Origin: Gammaproteobacteria bacterium
GTDB taxonomy: Bacteria; Pseudomonadota; Gammaproteobacteria; Xanthomonadales; Wenzhouxiangellaceae
NCBI GenBank assembly: GCA_021772975.1
Contig: JAJFKY010000016.1
Span: 124,001 to 188,000 of the forward strand
Length of the DNA stretch: 64,000 bases
Direction of reading: 5' to 3'
In this document: in pieces, positions 54,832 through 63,889 of the stretch
How positions within the stretch are numbered: the first letter of the stretch is position 1
Layout: the number at the start of each line of letters is the position of its first letter
The notes under the pieces: model-generated
What the model saw: only the letters and a program-made list of their open reading frames with translations
Database searches by the model: none
What the model was told of the DNA's origin: nothing
Made by a program: the position numbers and the translations under genes

Positions 54832-55995
54832 TTATGCAAACGTGCCCTGGCGCAAACAGCGGCCATCATACCGGTGCCATTCGCCCAGCGCCATAACCGC
54901 GCTGATGGCAGCCTGTTCATCCAGTACCAGCAGATCAGCATCCTGGCCAACCGCCAGCCTGCCTTTGTGCCGCAGCCGCAACAGTTCAGCCGGGTTGCGG
55001 GTGAATGGCGCCAACGCCTGCGGCAGGCTGACACCCTGTGCCAGCAATTGCCGCAGGGTCTGAGGTAAAGCGGCGGAGGTGGCAAAATCCATGCTCAATA
55101 ACTCGCCCTGGGCATCGAAATGAGGCAGGCAGCCACCGCCATCGGAACTGACGGTGATCTGATTGGCGGGATATTCATCATGCTGCCAGTAGCGCAGCAA
55201 TGCGTCGGTTGCTGACCAGGCGTCTTCACCCTCGGCGACCGGGAACGCGGTGACATCAATCCAGCAGCCCTGGCGGGTTAAGCGGCAGGCTTCGCTGAAC
55301 AGCTGCTGGCCCCGGTTGACATGGGTTGGATTAAATACCCGGGCGGGCAATTCGGTTTTGCGCAAGGCCTGTTCAATCAGTTCCAGGCGGCGCGCACCAT
55401 CGCCCAGATGGATATGTACAATGCCTGCCTTGCCGGTCATCAATCCGGCCACGTGCGTTTCGCCGGCCAGTTTGATGAACTCATCGAAGGTTGGCTGGCT
55501 GGAACGGTGATCACTGATGGCGACTTCTCCCGCGCCCAGGATACATTCGATATGCACGATGTCGCTTTTGACCGATCCGGTCAGAGTGGTCGGGGGCAGG
55601 TGATAGCCGCCGGTGTAGCAATAGGCCGACAGGCCTTCTTCTCGTAAGCCATATACCCGGGCCAGCAATGCCGAGGTATTGCGGGTCAGATCATCAGTAC
55701 CCAGCAGCCCCACCACGGTGGTCACTCCGGCCTGGGTAAAACCGCTGATGGGCACGCTCGGCACCTGGGTGGCGAAGCCGGCTTCGCCGCCGCCGCCGGT
55801 GATATGCGCGTGTCCGTCGATAAAACCAGGAATCAGCCGCTGACCATTCAGGTCGTACTCCTCGATGCTCAATCCTGTACCTAGCTCAGGCAGTATTGCA
55901 CCCACATAGGCAATTTGGCGGCCGGCGATCAACAAGTGCCCCAGACCATGGTGATCGGGCAGGTAGATATCCGCGTTTTTGATTAATTTCAGCAT
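54832..55995 (-). CDS. iadA: Isoaspartyl dipeptidase
   Basis: A 387-residue protein of the amidohydrolase superfamily, with the metal motif FIDGHAHITGGGGEAG (H62, H64), GIVHIHLGDGARR, FNPTHVNRGQQLF and ISSDGGGCLPHFD-like VSSDGGGCLPHF. IadA splits beta-aspartyl dipeptides. Here it would release Asp and Arg from the beta-Asp-Arg made by cyanophycinase, completing degradation. It heads the cyanophycin gene string, 103 bp after pit. Confidence 0.94.
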   Translation of the reverse strand: MLKLIKNADIYLPDHHGLGHLLIAGRQIAYVGAILPELGTGLSIEEYDLNGQRLIPGFIDGHAHITGGGGEAGFATQVPSVPISGFTQAGVTTVVGLLGTDDLTRNTSALLARVYGLREEGLSAYCYTGGYHLPPTTLTGSVKSDIVHIECILGAGEVAISDHRSSQPTFDEFIKLAGETHVAGLMTGKAGIVHIHLGDGARRLELIEQALRKTELPARVFNPTHVNRGQQLFSEACRLTRQGCWIDVTAFPVAEGEDAWSATDALLRYWQHDEYPANQITVSSDGGGCLPHFDAQGELLSMDFATSAALPQTLRQLLAQGVSLPQALAPFTRNPAELLRLRHKGRLAVGQDADLLVLDEQAAISAVMALGEWHRYDGRCLRQGTFA

Positions 55996-56098
55996 ACCAG
56001 CACAACGATTAACCCGGCAGCCATTGCTGCCGTATCAGTAAGTGTTTTGATTGGTTATAGGCCAGCCAGTATAGCGGCTTAAGCCGTGACCGGAGATT

Positions 56099-57361
56099 TT
56101 ACCAGCCACCAAAGACGGCGCGTAACAGGTAGTAGCTGATGATCGACAGCATCGCGCCGACCGGGATGGTGATGACCCACGACATGAACACGTTGCCGAT
56201 AACCTTCAGGTTCAATGAGTTGATACTGCGGGCCATGCCTACTCCCAGGATGGCGCCGACCAGGGTCTGGGTGGTGGAAATAGGAATGCCGGTACCGGAG
56301 GCTATCACCACCGTGGAGGCGGCGGCGATTTCCGCGGCGAATCCCCGTGATGGTGTCAGCTCGGTAATTTTTTGTCCAACGGTGGCGATCACCCGGCGGC
56401 CCAGCATGGCCAGACCCAGCACGATACCCGCGCCGCCCAGCAGCAATACCCAGATGGGCAGCGGCGAGCTTTGCGCAACCTGGCCGGTGTTTAAAATACT
56501 GACAATCGCGGCGACCGGGCCGATAGCATTGGCGACATCATTGGAACCATGTGCAAACGCCATGCCGCAGGCCGTGAAGATCATCAATACGGCAAAGATT
56601 TTTTCGACATTGGTAAAGCGAAAATCCTGGTCATCGGCAGGATCGGTTTTAACTCTGCCAATCAGGATTTTGCCAATGATCGCGGTTATCAGCCCGACCA
56701 GTACCGCGATCAGATAAGACTGTCCCGTGGACAGATTGATACCGACGTGGGTCAGGCCTTTGAACAAGGTTACCAGCGAGATCACGAAGCCCACCAGAAA
56801 GATATACAGCGGAACATAACGTTTAGCGCTGGCCAGCGGATCGCTGCGCCGCATCACCAGGTGCAGCACGCTGACATACAGTAGATAGGCGATGATGCCG
56901 GCAATGATTGGCGTGACCACCCAGCTCAACACAATTTCACCGATTTTGCCCCATCTGACCGCTTCCTCGCCGACCGCGACCAGCGCAAAACCGACGATAC
57001 CGCCCACAATGGAGTGCGTGGTTGATACCGGCCAGCCGCGATGCGAAGCAATAAACAGCCACAGCCCAGCACCCAGTAGCGCGGCCAACATGCCGAACAC
57101 AAGCACTTCCGGCTGCCCCATCAATGGGGTGGAATCGATGATGCCTTTGCGGATGGTTGCGGTGACCTGGCCGCCGGCCAGAAACGCGCCCGCAAATTCA
57201 AACACGGCAGCGATGATCAATGCTTGTTTGATCGTCAGCGCACCTGAACCAACCGATGTTGCCATCGCATTGGCGACATCGTTGGCGCCAATGCCCCAAG
57301 CCATAAACAAACCAAACAGCCCGGCAAGCACGAGCAGGATGACAGCATGTTCCATAATCAA
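56099..57361 (-). CDS. pit: Low-affinity inorganic phosphate transporter, Pit family
   Basis: A 420-residue protein with about ten hydrophobic segments. The two inverted PiT signatures are GIGANDVANAMATSVGSGAL near residue 25 and FAHGSNDVANAIGPVAAIV near residue 275. SHRGWPVSTTHSIVGGIVGFA and GTGIPISTTQTLVGAILGVG are the matching re-entrant parts. It moves metal-phosphate with protons across the inner membrane. It follows the DUF47 gene by 15 bp, the usual partner order. Confidence 0.95.
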   Translation of the reverse strand: MIMEHAVILLVLAGLFGLFMAWGIGANDVANAMATSVGSGALTIKQALIIAAVFEFAGAFLAGGQVTATIRKGIIDSTPLMGQPEVLVFGMLAALLGAGLWLFIASHRGWPVSTTHSIVGGIVGFALVAVGEEAVRWGKIGEIVLSWVVTPIIAGIIAYLLYVSVLHLVMRRSDPLASAKRYVPLYIFLVGFVISLVTLFKGLTHVGINLSTGQSYLIAVLVGLITAIIGKILIGRVKTDPADDQDFRFTNVEKIFAVLMIFTACGMAFAHGSNDVANAIGPVAAIVSILNTGQVAQSSPLPIWVLLLGGAGIVLGLAMLGRRVIATVGQKITELTPSRGFAAEIAAASTVVIASGTGIPISTTQTLVGAILGVGMARSINSLNLKVIGNVFMSWVITIPVGAMLSIISYYLLRAVFGGW

Positions 57362-57376
57362 AATCCAGTGGAGTGG

Positions 57377-58054
57377 TTAGCGGGTAATTTGTGACTGAAG
57401 ACTGTTACCCAAACGATTGGCCTGGTCAGCCAGGTTGGCTGTCAATGTGATCGCACGGTACATGAACATAACCTGCACCGGTGGCACCTGCTCTTCCAAA
57501 GCCATCAGTTTGATTTCCAGGTCGCGTTTCAGATCGTCAGTCAGAGTTTCGACGTCATCCAGGCGTTGCAGGAAGCTGTTCATTAAATCAACCATCTTAC
57601 CGCCGAAACCGGTTTCCAGTAATTCGTCCAGTTCCTTGATACAGGTTTGAGCTTGTATACAAGAATTCTGGCAACTATCCAGAAAGCGCAAATAATCCGC
57701 CTGAAGTAGCTCCGGGAACACCATTTTCCGGCCAATCATCAAACCGGCCAAATCACGCGCACGATTAGCGATCTTGTCCTGCAAACGGACAATGTCCAGC
57801 AAGTCACCGCGTGGAATAGGCAGTAATAAACGCAAACTCAACTGTTGTCGCAGGTTGGTTTTTTGATCGTCGGCCTGCTGCTCAAGGCTGATGATCTGTT
57901 GGTGGCTAGATTCCGCGGTGGCCAGATCATTAGCATTGAGGGCATTGACCAACGGTGTCAGTTGCATAACGCATTCAACGCACACCGCCATGTGTTCCTG
58001 TAGGGGTTTCAATACCGATGGCCCGAAGATACCCGCCAGATAATTTGTGGTCAT
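57377..58054 (-). CDS. DUF47 (PhoU-like) Pit accessory protein
   Basis: A 225-residue, all-helical cytoplasmic protein. FGPSVLKPLQEHMAVCVECVMQL, SLEQQADDQKTNLRQQL and IPRGDLLDIVRLQDKIANRARDLAGLM are the TIGR00153/DUF47 pattern. These proteins regulate the adjacent Pit transporter. It is divergent from pstC; the 232-bp gap between them holds the Pho box. Confidence 0.92.
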   Translation of the reverse strand: MTTNYLAGIFGPSVLKPLQEHMAVCVECVMQLTPLVNALNANDLATAESSHQQIISLEQQADDQKTNLRQQLSLRLLLPIPRGDLLDIVRLQDKIANRARDLAGLMIGRKMVFPELLQADYLRFLDSCQNSCIQAQTCIKELDELLETGFGGKMVDLMNSFLQRLDDVETLTDDLKRDLEIKLMALEEQVPPVQVMFMYRAITLTANLADQANRLGNSLQSQITR

Positions 58055-58206
58055 AATTAATTCCGTAGAATGTTAAGGTTGAATCGGACGGTTATTATGG
58101 ATGCAAATCTGATGCGGTGTGACGATATTTTAACAGATGCATTGTTACAAAGGTACAGCTTTTTTTTTGATGAGGTTGTCTCAAGTTATTGAAATTACAA
58201 TAAATT

Positions 58207-58224
58207 CTGTAATAAAAGTGTCAC
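58207..58224 (+). promoter_or_regulatory. Pho box upstream of pstC
   Basis: CTGTAAT-AAAA-GTGTCAC matches the PhoB consensus CTGTCAT-4 bp-CTGTCAT in 11 of 14 arm positions, with the correct 7-4-7 layout. A TTTAAA -10-like string follows about 3 bp later, and pstC starts 62 bp downstream. It predicts induction of pstC by phosphate starvation, as known for pst operons. Confidence 0.78.
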
Positions 58225-58286
58225 AATTTAAAAGCTGGGCAACGGGCAGATGCGGTTTAAGCCAAAAAATGCAATGGATGGACTGA

Positions 58287-60473
58287 ATGGATAGATACCA
58301 GCGGCGTCAGCGCTTGGACCGGCTGAGTGCTGGGCTTGCGCGCTGGGTTGGTATGCTGGTGTTGTTGCTGGTCGTGCTGTTGCTGGGTTATCTGGTCATT
58401 GCGGCAGCGCCGGTCTTGTTGCCAGCCCAGCCGGAAACCCGCAGCCAGTACCCAGGTGAGCCCGGGACCAGCCGGTTGCTGGTATTCAGTCCAGATCAAA
58501 CTCGGATCACGCGAGTTCTGGAGGATGGGCAAGTATTGCGTTTTGCCGCACCGACCGGGTTGCTGTATCACCAGTCACAGCTTTTCGATCGGTTGGACCT
58601 GAACACCGATGGTCAATTTCAGGTCAGGCAACTGATTGACACCCAGCAGCGGGAATATTTACTGATCGTTACCCATGGTGGCCAGGTCGACTTGTTGATG
58701 TGGCAAGCCGACGGTTTGACTGATCAACATCGTTGGCCAGCAAGATTTTTCTTGGCTAACAGCCAGCCCGTTGCTCAGCTGACTGCCCGCTTGATTGATG
58801 ATGAATTACAGATCGGCGTTGCACAGCAGGATGCAGATACGCTGACGGTCAGCAGTTACCTGGTCCCATCTGAAGATCAAGCGCCGGCTGAGCAACGATT
58901 ATCCGTGCAACATGCCTGGACGCTGCCAACCCCCATTGCTGGTTTATTGTTATTGCGTCACGATCAACTGCTGGTCACGCCTGTCGCGGGCGGTATGCTG
59001 CAACTGGACGTTGCTCAGACAGCGCAAACCGATATGCGCGTCAGTCCGGTAGCCATCGAGCATTCGCCCAAGCAATTAGCAGGGCAAGCGATGGTGTTTA
59101 CCAGTATCCAGCATTTAAAACACAACATGCTGCTGACGGGGGGCACTGATGGCCGGCTTTATCAATGGGCGCTGACGAGTGACGCGGGCGATATTACAGC
59201 ACCGCGGTTACAGCTTGCCGCCAGTTATTCCTGCGGCGCACAGAACCCACTGGAAGTAACGATCAATGGTCAAGGTGACTGGTTGGGTTGTATCGATGGA
59301 CAACAACGTGGGCACTTGTTTTACCGGGGGCGCGAAGCTGCCATATGGCATAGCAAAGCGTCCGCGGCAGTCCATCATCTGGCCTTCACCGAAGACAAAT
59401 TGCTGGTGGACAATGACAGCAGTCTGCAGTACCTGCAGCGCGATGGAGGACCGGTACTGGACGGCAGGCTGCTGTGGCAGCCGGTCTGGTATGCCGGTTA
59501 CAGTCAACCGGAATGGATTTGGCAACCATCGCCTGGCAAGCACAGTGAAGCAAAATTCAGCGTGACGCCATTATTGTTTGGGACCCTTAAAGCGGCCTTG
59601 CTGGCGATATTTTTTGGCATACCCTTGGCGATATTGGGAGCCATCTATACCTCATTGATTCTGCCACGGGTATGGCGGGAACGACTGAAACCGGTGGTGG
59701 AAATGCTCGAGGCAATGCCTACCGTGATCATCGGTTTTCTGGCGGCGGTATGGCTGGCGCCCTATCTGCAGAATCATTTGCTGGTATGCCTGCTGTTTTT
59801 ATTTGGCCTGCCGGTCAGCCTGGTGTTGCTGGGTTACTACTGGTCGAGAATGCTCAGCAAACGCGTCAACCCGGGATGGCACACCTGGTTGCCGTTGCTG
59901 TTGATCGGGCTGCTGATCACGGTGCTGGTCACTGTTGGCTGGCTGCTGGAGTGGTGGCTGTTCGGCGGGCAGTTGAGTGGCTGGCTGGAACAGCAATGGG
60001 GCTGGACTTATGATCTGCGCAATGCGCTGGTGGTGGGGGTGGCGCTGGGTCTGGCGATTACCCCGACGATTTTTGCTTTGTGTGAAGATGCACTGACCGC
60101 GGTGCCCAGGCATTTGCGCATGGGCGCAGTGGCGCTGGGCGCCAGCCGCTGGCAGACCGTCTGGCAGGTCATCGTGCCGTGCGCGGCGTCGGGCTTACTG
60201 GCGGCTATTCTGATTGGTTTGGGCCGTGCGCTGGGGGAAACCATGATTGTGCTGATGGCGGCCAGCAATACGCCGCTGATCGAACTGAGCCCATTGCGTG
60301 GCCTGCAGGCCATTGCACCCACCCTGGCCATCGAGATGCCGGAAGCTGATCCGGGTGGTTTACATTTCCGGGTATTGCTGCTGGCTGCGCTGGTATTGTT
60401 TCTGATCACCCTGCTGGCCAACACCCTGGCGGAATTGATCCGTGAGCGTTTGCGGCGCCGCTATCAATTGTGA
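58287..60473 (+). CDS. pstC: Phosphate ABC transporter permease PstC
   Basis: A 728-residue protein. The first membrane helix (WVGMLVLLLVVLLLGYLVIAAAPVLL) is followed by about 350 residues of beta-propeller-like extracytoplasmic sequence. The permease core runs from about 420: TPLLFGTLKAALLAIFFGIPLAILGAIYTS, PTVIIGFLAAVWLAPYL, RMGAVALGASRWQTVWQVIVPCAASGLLAAILIGLGRALGETM (EAA loop). This long form is usual in pseudomonads. The EAA loop docks an ATPase, but no pstB lies in the window. It overlaps nothing; pstA follows 13 bp later. Confidence 0.92.
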   Translation: MDRYQRRQRLDRLSAGLARWVGMLVLLLVVLLLGYLVIAAAPVLLPAQPETRSQYPGEPGTSRLLVFSPDQTRITRVLEDGQVLRFAAPTGLLYHQSQLFDRLDLNTDGQFQVRQLIDTQQREYLLIVTHGGQVDLLMWQADGLTDQHRWPARFFLANSQPVAQLTARLIDDELQIGVAQQDADTLTVSSYLVPSEDQAPAEQRLSVQHAWTLPTPIAGLLLLRHDQLLVTPVAGGMLQLDVAQTAQTDMRVSPVAIEHSPKQLAGQAMVFTSIQHLKHNMLLTGGTDGRLYQWALTSDAGDITAPRLQLAASYSCGAQNPLEVTINGQGDWLGCIDGQQRGHLFYRGREAAIWHSKASAAVHHLAFTEDKLLVDNDSSLQYLQRDGGPVLDGRLLWQPVWYAGYSQPEWIWQPSPGKHSEAKFSVTPLLFGTLKAALLAIFFGIPLAILGAIYTSLILPRVWRERLKPVVEMLEAMPTVIIGFLAAVWLAPYLQNHLLVCLLFLFGLPVSLVLLGYYWSRMLSKRVNPGWHTWLPLLLIGLLITVLVTVGWLLEWWLFGGQLSGWLEQQWGWTYDLRNALVVGVALGLAITPTIFALCEDALTAVPRHLRMGAVALGASRWQTVWQVIVPCAASGLLAAILIGLGRALGETMIVLMAASNTPLIELSPLRGLQAIAPTLAIEMPEADPGGLHFRVLLLAALVLFLITLLANTLAELIRERLRRRYQL

Positions 60474-60486
60474 GTTCAGTGATGCA

Positions 60487-62007
60487 ATGGGTATATCAAT
60501 GCTAGCGCGCGGGCTTAAAGCGCTGAACGGGTTTCGGCACTGGTTAAATACCGGCGCGGCCTGGCACTGGTACAGTCTGGCGACCGTTACCTTAAGCGGG
60601 CTGTTGATAGCAGCCCTGATCGTGTTGGTAACCAGTCAGGGTCTGGGTTATTTCTGGCCGGCTTCGGTACAGGAGTGGGTGATCAGTGAAAGCAAGGCGG
60701 TTGATAGTCCGTTGCAGGCGCCTTCCTCGCAACGTTTGTTTGTCAGAGTACTGGAGCAGCAGCCGGTAGTCAGCGCGCAGCCGGCGTTGCCAGCGGATGA
60801 CACAGCGCAGACCGGTCTGGAGTATTTTGTACAGTTTCAGGAATTTGTGGATGGCACCGCCAATTGGCGTTACGCATGGGTTGAAGCCGGACGGATTATC
60901 CGGGTTACCCGCCCCCAAAGCCTGCTGGAAGTGCATTTATCCCAAGGTGGAAGTGTGTTCGGTTATCCGCTGGTGATCGATTCCGGGGAGCAGCAGTTTA
61001 CTGGTCAAGCACTGCATGCATTGCTGCGTGACGGCGGCTGGCGGGAGTTAATGGCGAGTGGGGAGGTCACTGAAGCGCGCCTGCTGTTGCGGCTGCAGGA
61101 TGGCTCGGACTTTGTCGCGCCGCTGACCACGGTGCGCAACGTACTGTTTCCCAATGATGCCTCGCTGTTATATCGGGTGCGGCAATTTACCACCAGCTTA
61201 TGGGTCTTTTTGAGCACCGGTCCACAACCGGATTATCAGGGCGGTATCCTGCCGGCGATCTATGGCACCGTGCTGCTGGTATTGTTGATGAGTGTAATAC
61301 TGGTGCCGCTGGGGGTGCTCACGGCGGTCTATCTGCATGAATACGCCAGCAATAATCTACTGACCAAAACGCTGCGAATTGCAGTCAGCAATCTGGCTGG
61401 CATACCCGGGATCGTGTATGGCGTGTTTGTGCTGGGGGTGTTTGTATATGGCCTGGGCGCCCAGATCGATCAATGGTTTTTTAACGACAGGCTGCCGCTG
61501 CCGACGTTCGGCACCGGCGGTATCCTGTGGGCCTCGCTGGCATTGGCGCTGCTGACCTTACCAGTGGTGATCGTGGCCACGGAAGAAGGTCTGGCCAGAG
61601 TTCCCAATGATCTGCGCCGCGGCGCGCTGGCGCTGGGCGCGACCCGTTCGGAAATGATCTGGGGCACGGTGGTGACCGCCGCTAGCCCGGCGATCCTGAC
61701 CGGTCTGATTCTGGCCATTGCGCGCGCCGCCGGAGAGGTTGCGCCGCTGCTGCTGGTGGGGGCGGTTAAATATACCGGACAGCCGTTGCTGGAGAGCAGT
61801 TTCCCCTATCTGCACGCGGAGCGGCAGTTTATGCACCTGGGCTATCAGGTATACGATTTTGCGCTGCAGTCGACCAATACCTATGCGACCATTCCGCTGG
61901 CCTATGCAACCACGCTGATATTACTGGCATTGGTGATATTGCTGAATCTGATCGCCATCCGCCTGCGGGCCAGATTGCGACGCCGGTTTCTGATTGACTA
62001 CAGCTAG
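60487..62007 (+). CDS. pstA: Phosphate ABC transporter permease PstA
   Basis: About 506 residues from ATG 60487; ATG 60499 is an alternative and the ORF-track start overlaps pstC. One N-terminal helix, then about 190 residues of extracytoplasmic sequence, then a permease core: GGILPAIYGTVLLVLLMSVILVPLGVLTAVYLHEYA, NLAGIPGIVYGVFVLGVFVYGLG, ALALGATRSEMIWGTVVTAASPAILTGLILAIARAAGEVAPLLLVGAVKY. It ends 73 bp from the convergent exported-protein gene, so no pstB or phoU follows. Confidence 0.92.
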   Translation: MGISMLARGLKALNGFRHWLNTGAAWHWYSLATVTLSGLLIAALIVLVTSQGLGYFWPASVQEWVISESKAVDSPLQAPSSQRLFVRVLEQQPVVSAQPALPADDTAQTGLEYFVQFQEFVDGTANWRYAWVEAGRIIRVTRPQSLLEVHLSQGGSVFGYPLVIDSGEQQFTGQALHALLRDGGWRELMASGEVTEARLLLRLQDGSDFVAPLTTVRNVLFPNDASLLYRVRQFTTSLWVFLSTGPQPDYQGGILPAIYGTVLLVLLMSVILVPLGVLTAVYLHEYASNNLLTKTLRIAVSNLAGIPGIVYGVFVLGVFVYGLGAQIDQWFFNDRLPLPTFGTGGILWASLALALLTLPVVIVATEEGLARVPNDLRRGALALGATRSEMIWGTVVTAASPAILTGLILAIARAAGEVAPLLLVGAVKYTGQPLLESSFPYLHAERQFMHLGYQVYDFALQSTNTYATIPLAYATTLILLALVILLNLIAIRLRARLRRRFLIDYS

Positions 62008-62080
62008 TCCGCGGATTACACGGTTACCAAGCCGCCACTGTTCACGCTCACGCAGGTAGCGGTACGCGCAACGCTCATTG

Positions 62081-63889
62081 TTACTGCGTGAACTGGTTCG
62101 GGTCACAGGCCAGGCCGGTGACACCGGTCAAGCGGGTCAGCGTGTAATTGCCGCTGTCGAAGCCGGGCAGGGTGGAGTTGAAACTGAGCACACCGTTATT
62201 GCAGTCCAGCTGCTGGAAGCTGCCGCTGCCCCAGGGTATCTGAACCAGATCCGCACTGACGAAATCATCTCCAAAGGCGGTGCCGGTGCTGGTTCTGAGC
62301 ATATCAAACTGCACCGTATTGGTGGCGGCATCAAACTGGCCCACGCCACCCAGCCAGTACTGATTACCCCCCTCACTGTCGTAGGTATACCAGTACATCA
62401 CCACCCGGCCATCAGTCAGTGCTTCAAAAATAATACCTTCGCCGTCGCGTGCCGGCGCAAACCAGGTCCCGGTAACCGTCTGGCTGGCGGTCAAAACAGG
62501 CGCGGATTGGCCACAACCGATACCCGCCAGAGTGGTCAGGCGGCTGATCGGGCGGGCGTTATTACCAAATGGCGGCTCGGCGCCATAGGAGATCGCGCCG
62601 TTATTGCAATCGGTAAAGTAAATCCGGATATTACCCCATTGGCTGCGGACCACATCATTCGGGTCAAACGCATCGCCAAAGCTTGCGCCGCTGGTGATAT
62701 TCAAATCAGAAAATACAATCACGTTATCGACCACCTGACCGGTGCCGACAATCCAGGCCTGCGTGCTGCCATCAGGCGCAAACGAGAAGAACGCGATAAT
62801 CGCCCGGTTACCCGGCAGGATGGCGATATTCCAGCCTTCGCCACTGCGGGCGGGATTAAACCAGGAGCCGGAGAAACCGGCCTCAATCGTCGTCAACTGG
62901 GTGTTATTGTCGTCCAGTGCCGCACTGTCTCTCAGGTCAATGACGCCGTTGGTGTCGATATCCGCCAGCAGATCATAGCCGGTCTGAAAATCATCCAGGC
63001 CGTACAGTGCCATGATCTGTGCGCGATCAGCGGCACCGATGCCGCCGTCACCATCAAAGTCGCCGGGGACCAGCGGCTGCTGACGCAGCAGGGTCTGCTG
63101 AAACAAAAACAGTTTAAGTTGTGGCGGTGGCGGCGCGTCCTGGCGATTTTCAACCAGTACCGTATTGGTGAAGGTATTGATGTCCTGGAATTGGCCCTTG
63201 CCGACAAAACGCACCGAGAAGCTGGTTTGGACGCCCGGAAGATTCTGCATCGCCAGGGCAGGGTCAACCTGGATAAAAGCAGGATCTCCGATCTGCACAA
63301 TCCAGCTGCGCTGGGAGTCCAGTACACCCTGGAAAAAACCATTCAGCGCGCCATTCTGGAATTCGGTTGAGCGCAGTGCGGGAATACCGTCATTGCTGAT
63401 CTCACCTGATAGGGTACTGGTTAATATGAATGGCGGCGGCTGTTCCACGCCGGTGACCGGGTCGAACACTCTTTCCGTGATATCCCAGTCACCGGAATAC
63501 CGCGGGTTGGCTGGAAAGGCCTCGCCGTTGTAAGTCAAAAAATCGCTGTCGGTCAGAGCTATCCGGGTTAACTGGTAATTGGATGGCTGACTCTGCGGCA
63601 ATGAAAACTGGGCGGTATCAGCAGAGCTGAAGCTGCCGACTGCCCCGAATGGAGCAACCGTGATCTGTCCGTCAGGGCTGATCGCAGCGGTGACTCCGCG
63701 CCCACTGATATTGCTGATGGTGTATTGATTCTGCTGGTCTGCCACTGGCCGGATCAGCACCGCTTCAAGGCCGCTGACGCCTCCGGAAAACACATTCTGA
63801 TACAGACCTTCCGGGTTGATCGGCTGGGCCAGTAAGCCGGTGCTGGCGAGCAGGGCGATGCTGATAAGCAAACGAGCAAGGTATGGCAT
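62081..63889 (-). CDS. Exported protein with dockerin-like EF-hands and GxWxxPARxGEG repeats
   Basis: A 602-residue protein with signal peptide MPYLARLLISIALLASTGLLAQP. Residues about 275-330 hold two calcium-loop-like motifs (DFDGDGGIGAADRAQIM and DIDTNGVIDLRDSA) as in dockerin type I. Two C-terminal repeats follow: GSWFNPARSGEGWNIAI (about 345) and GTWFAPARDGEGIIFEAL (about 475), each about 120 residues long and ending with a DCNNG string. The repeats occur in uncharacterised secreted gammaproteobacterial proteins. It is probably extracellular or surface-bound. No enzymatic domain recognised. Confidence 0.8.
   Translation of the reverse strand: MPYLARLLISIALLASTGLLAQPINPEGLYQNVFSGGVSGLEAVLIRPVADQQNQYTISNISGRGVTAAISPDGQITVAPFGAVGSFSSADTAQFSLPQSQPSNYQLTRIALTDSDFLTYNGEAFPANPRYSGDWDITERVFDPVTGVEQPPPFILTSTLSGEISNDGIPALRSTEFQNGALNGFFQGVLDSQRSWIVQIGDPAFIQVDPALAMQNLPGVQTSFSVRFVGKGQFQDINTFTNTVLVENRQDAPPPPQLKLFLFQQTLLRQQPLVPGDFDGDGGIGAADRAQIMALYGLDDFQTGYDLLADIDTNGVIDLRDSAALDDNNTQLTTIEAGFSGSWFNPARSGEGWNIAILPGNRAIIAFFSFAPDGSTQAWIVGTGQVVDNVIVFSDLNITSGASFGDAFDPNDVVRSQWGNIRIYFTDCNNGAISYGAEPPFGNNARPISRLTTLAGIGCGQSAPVLTASQTVTGTWFAPARDGEGIIFEALTDGRVVMYWYTYDSEGGNQYWLGGVGQFDAATNTVQFDMLRTSTGTAFGDDFVSADLVQIPWGSGSFQQLDCNNGVLSFNSTLPGFDSGNYTLTRLTGVTGLACDPNQFTQ

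Noticed and set aside
62078-63370. 430-aa plus-strand ORF
   Set aside because: Antisense shadow of the exported dockerin-like protein, which has a signal peptide and clear repeats.
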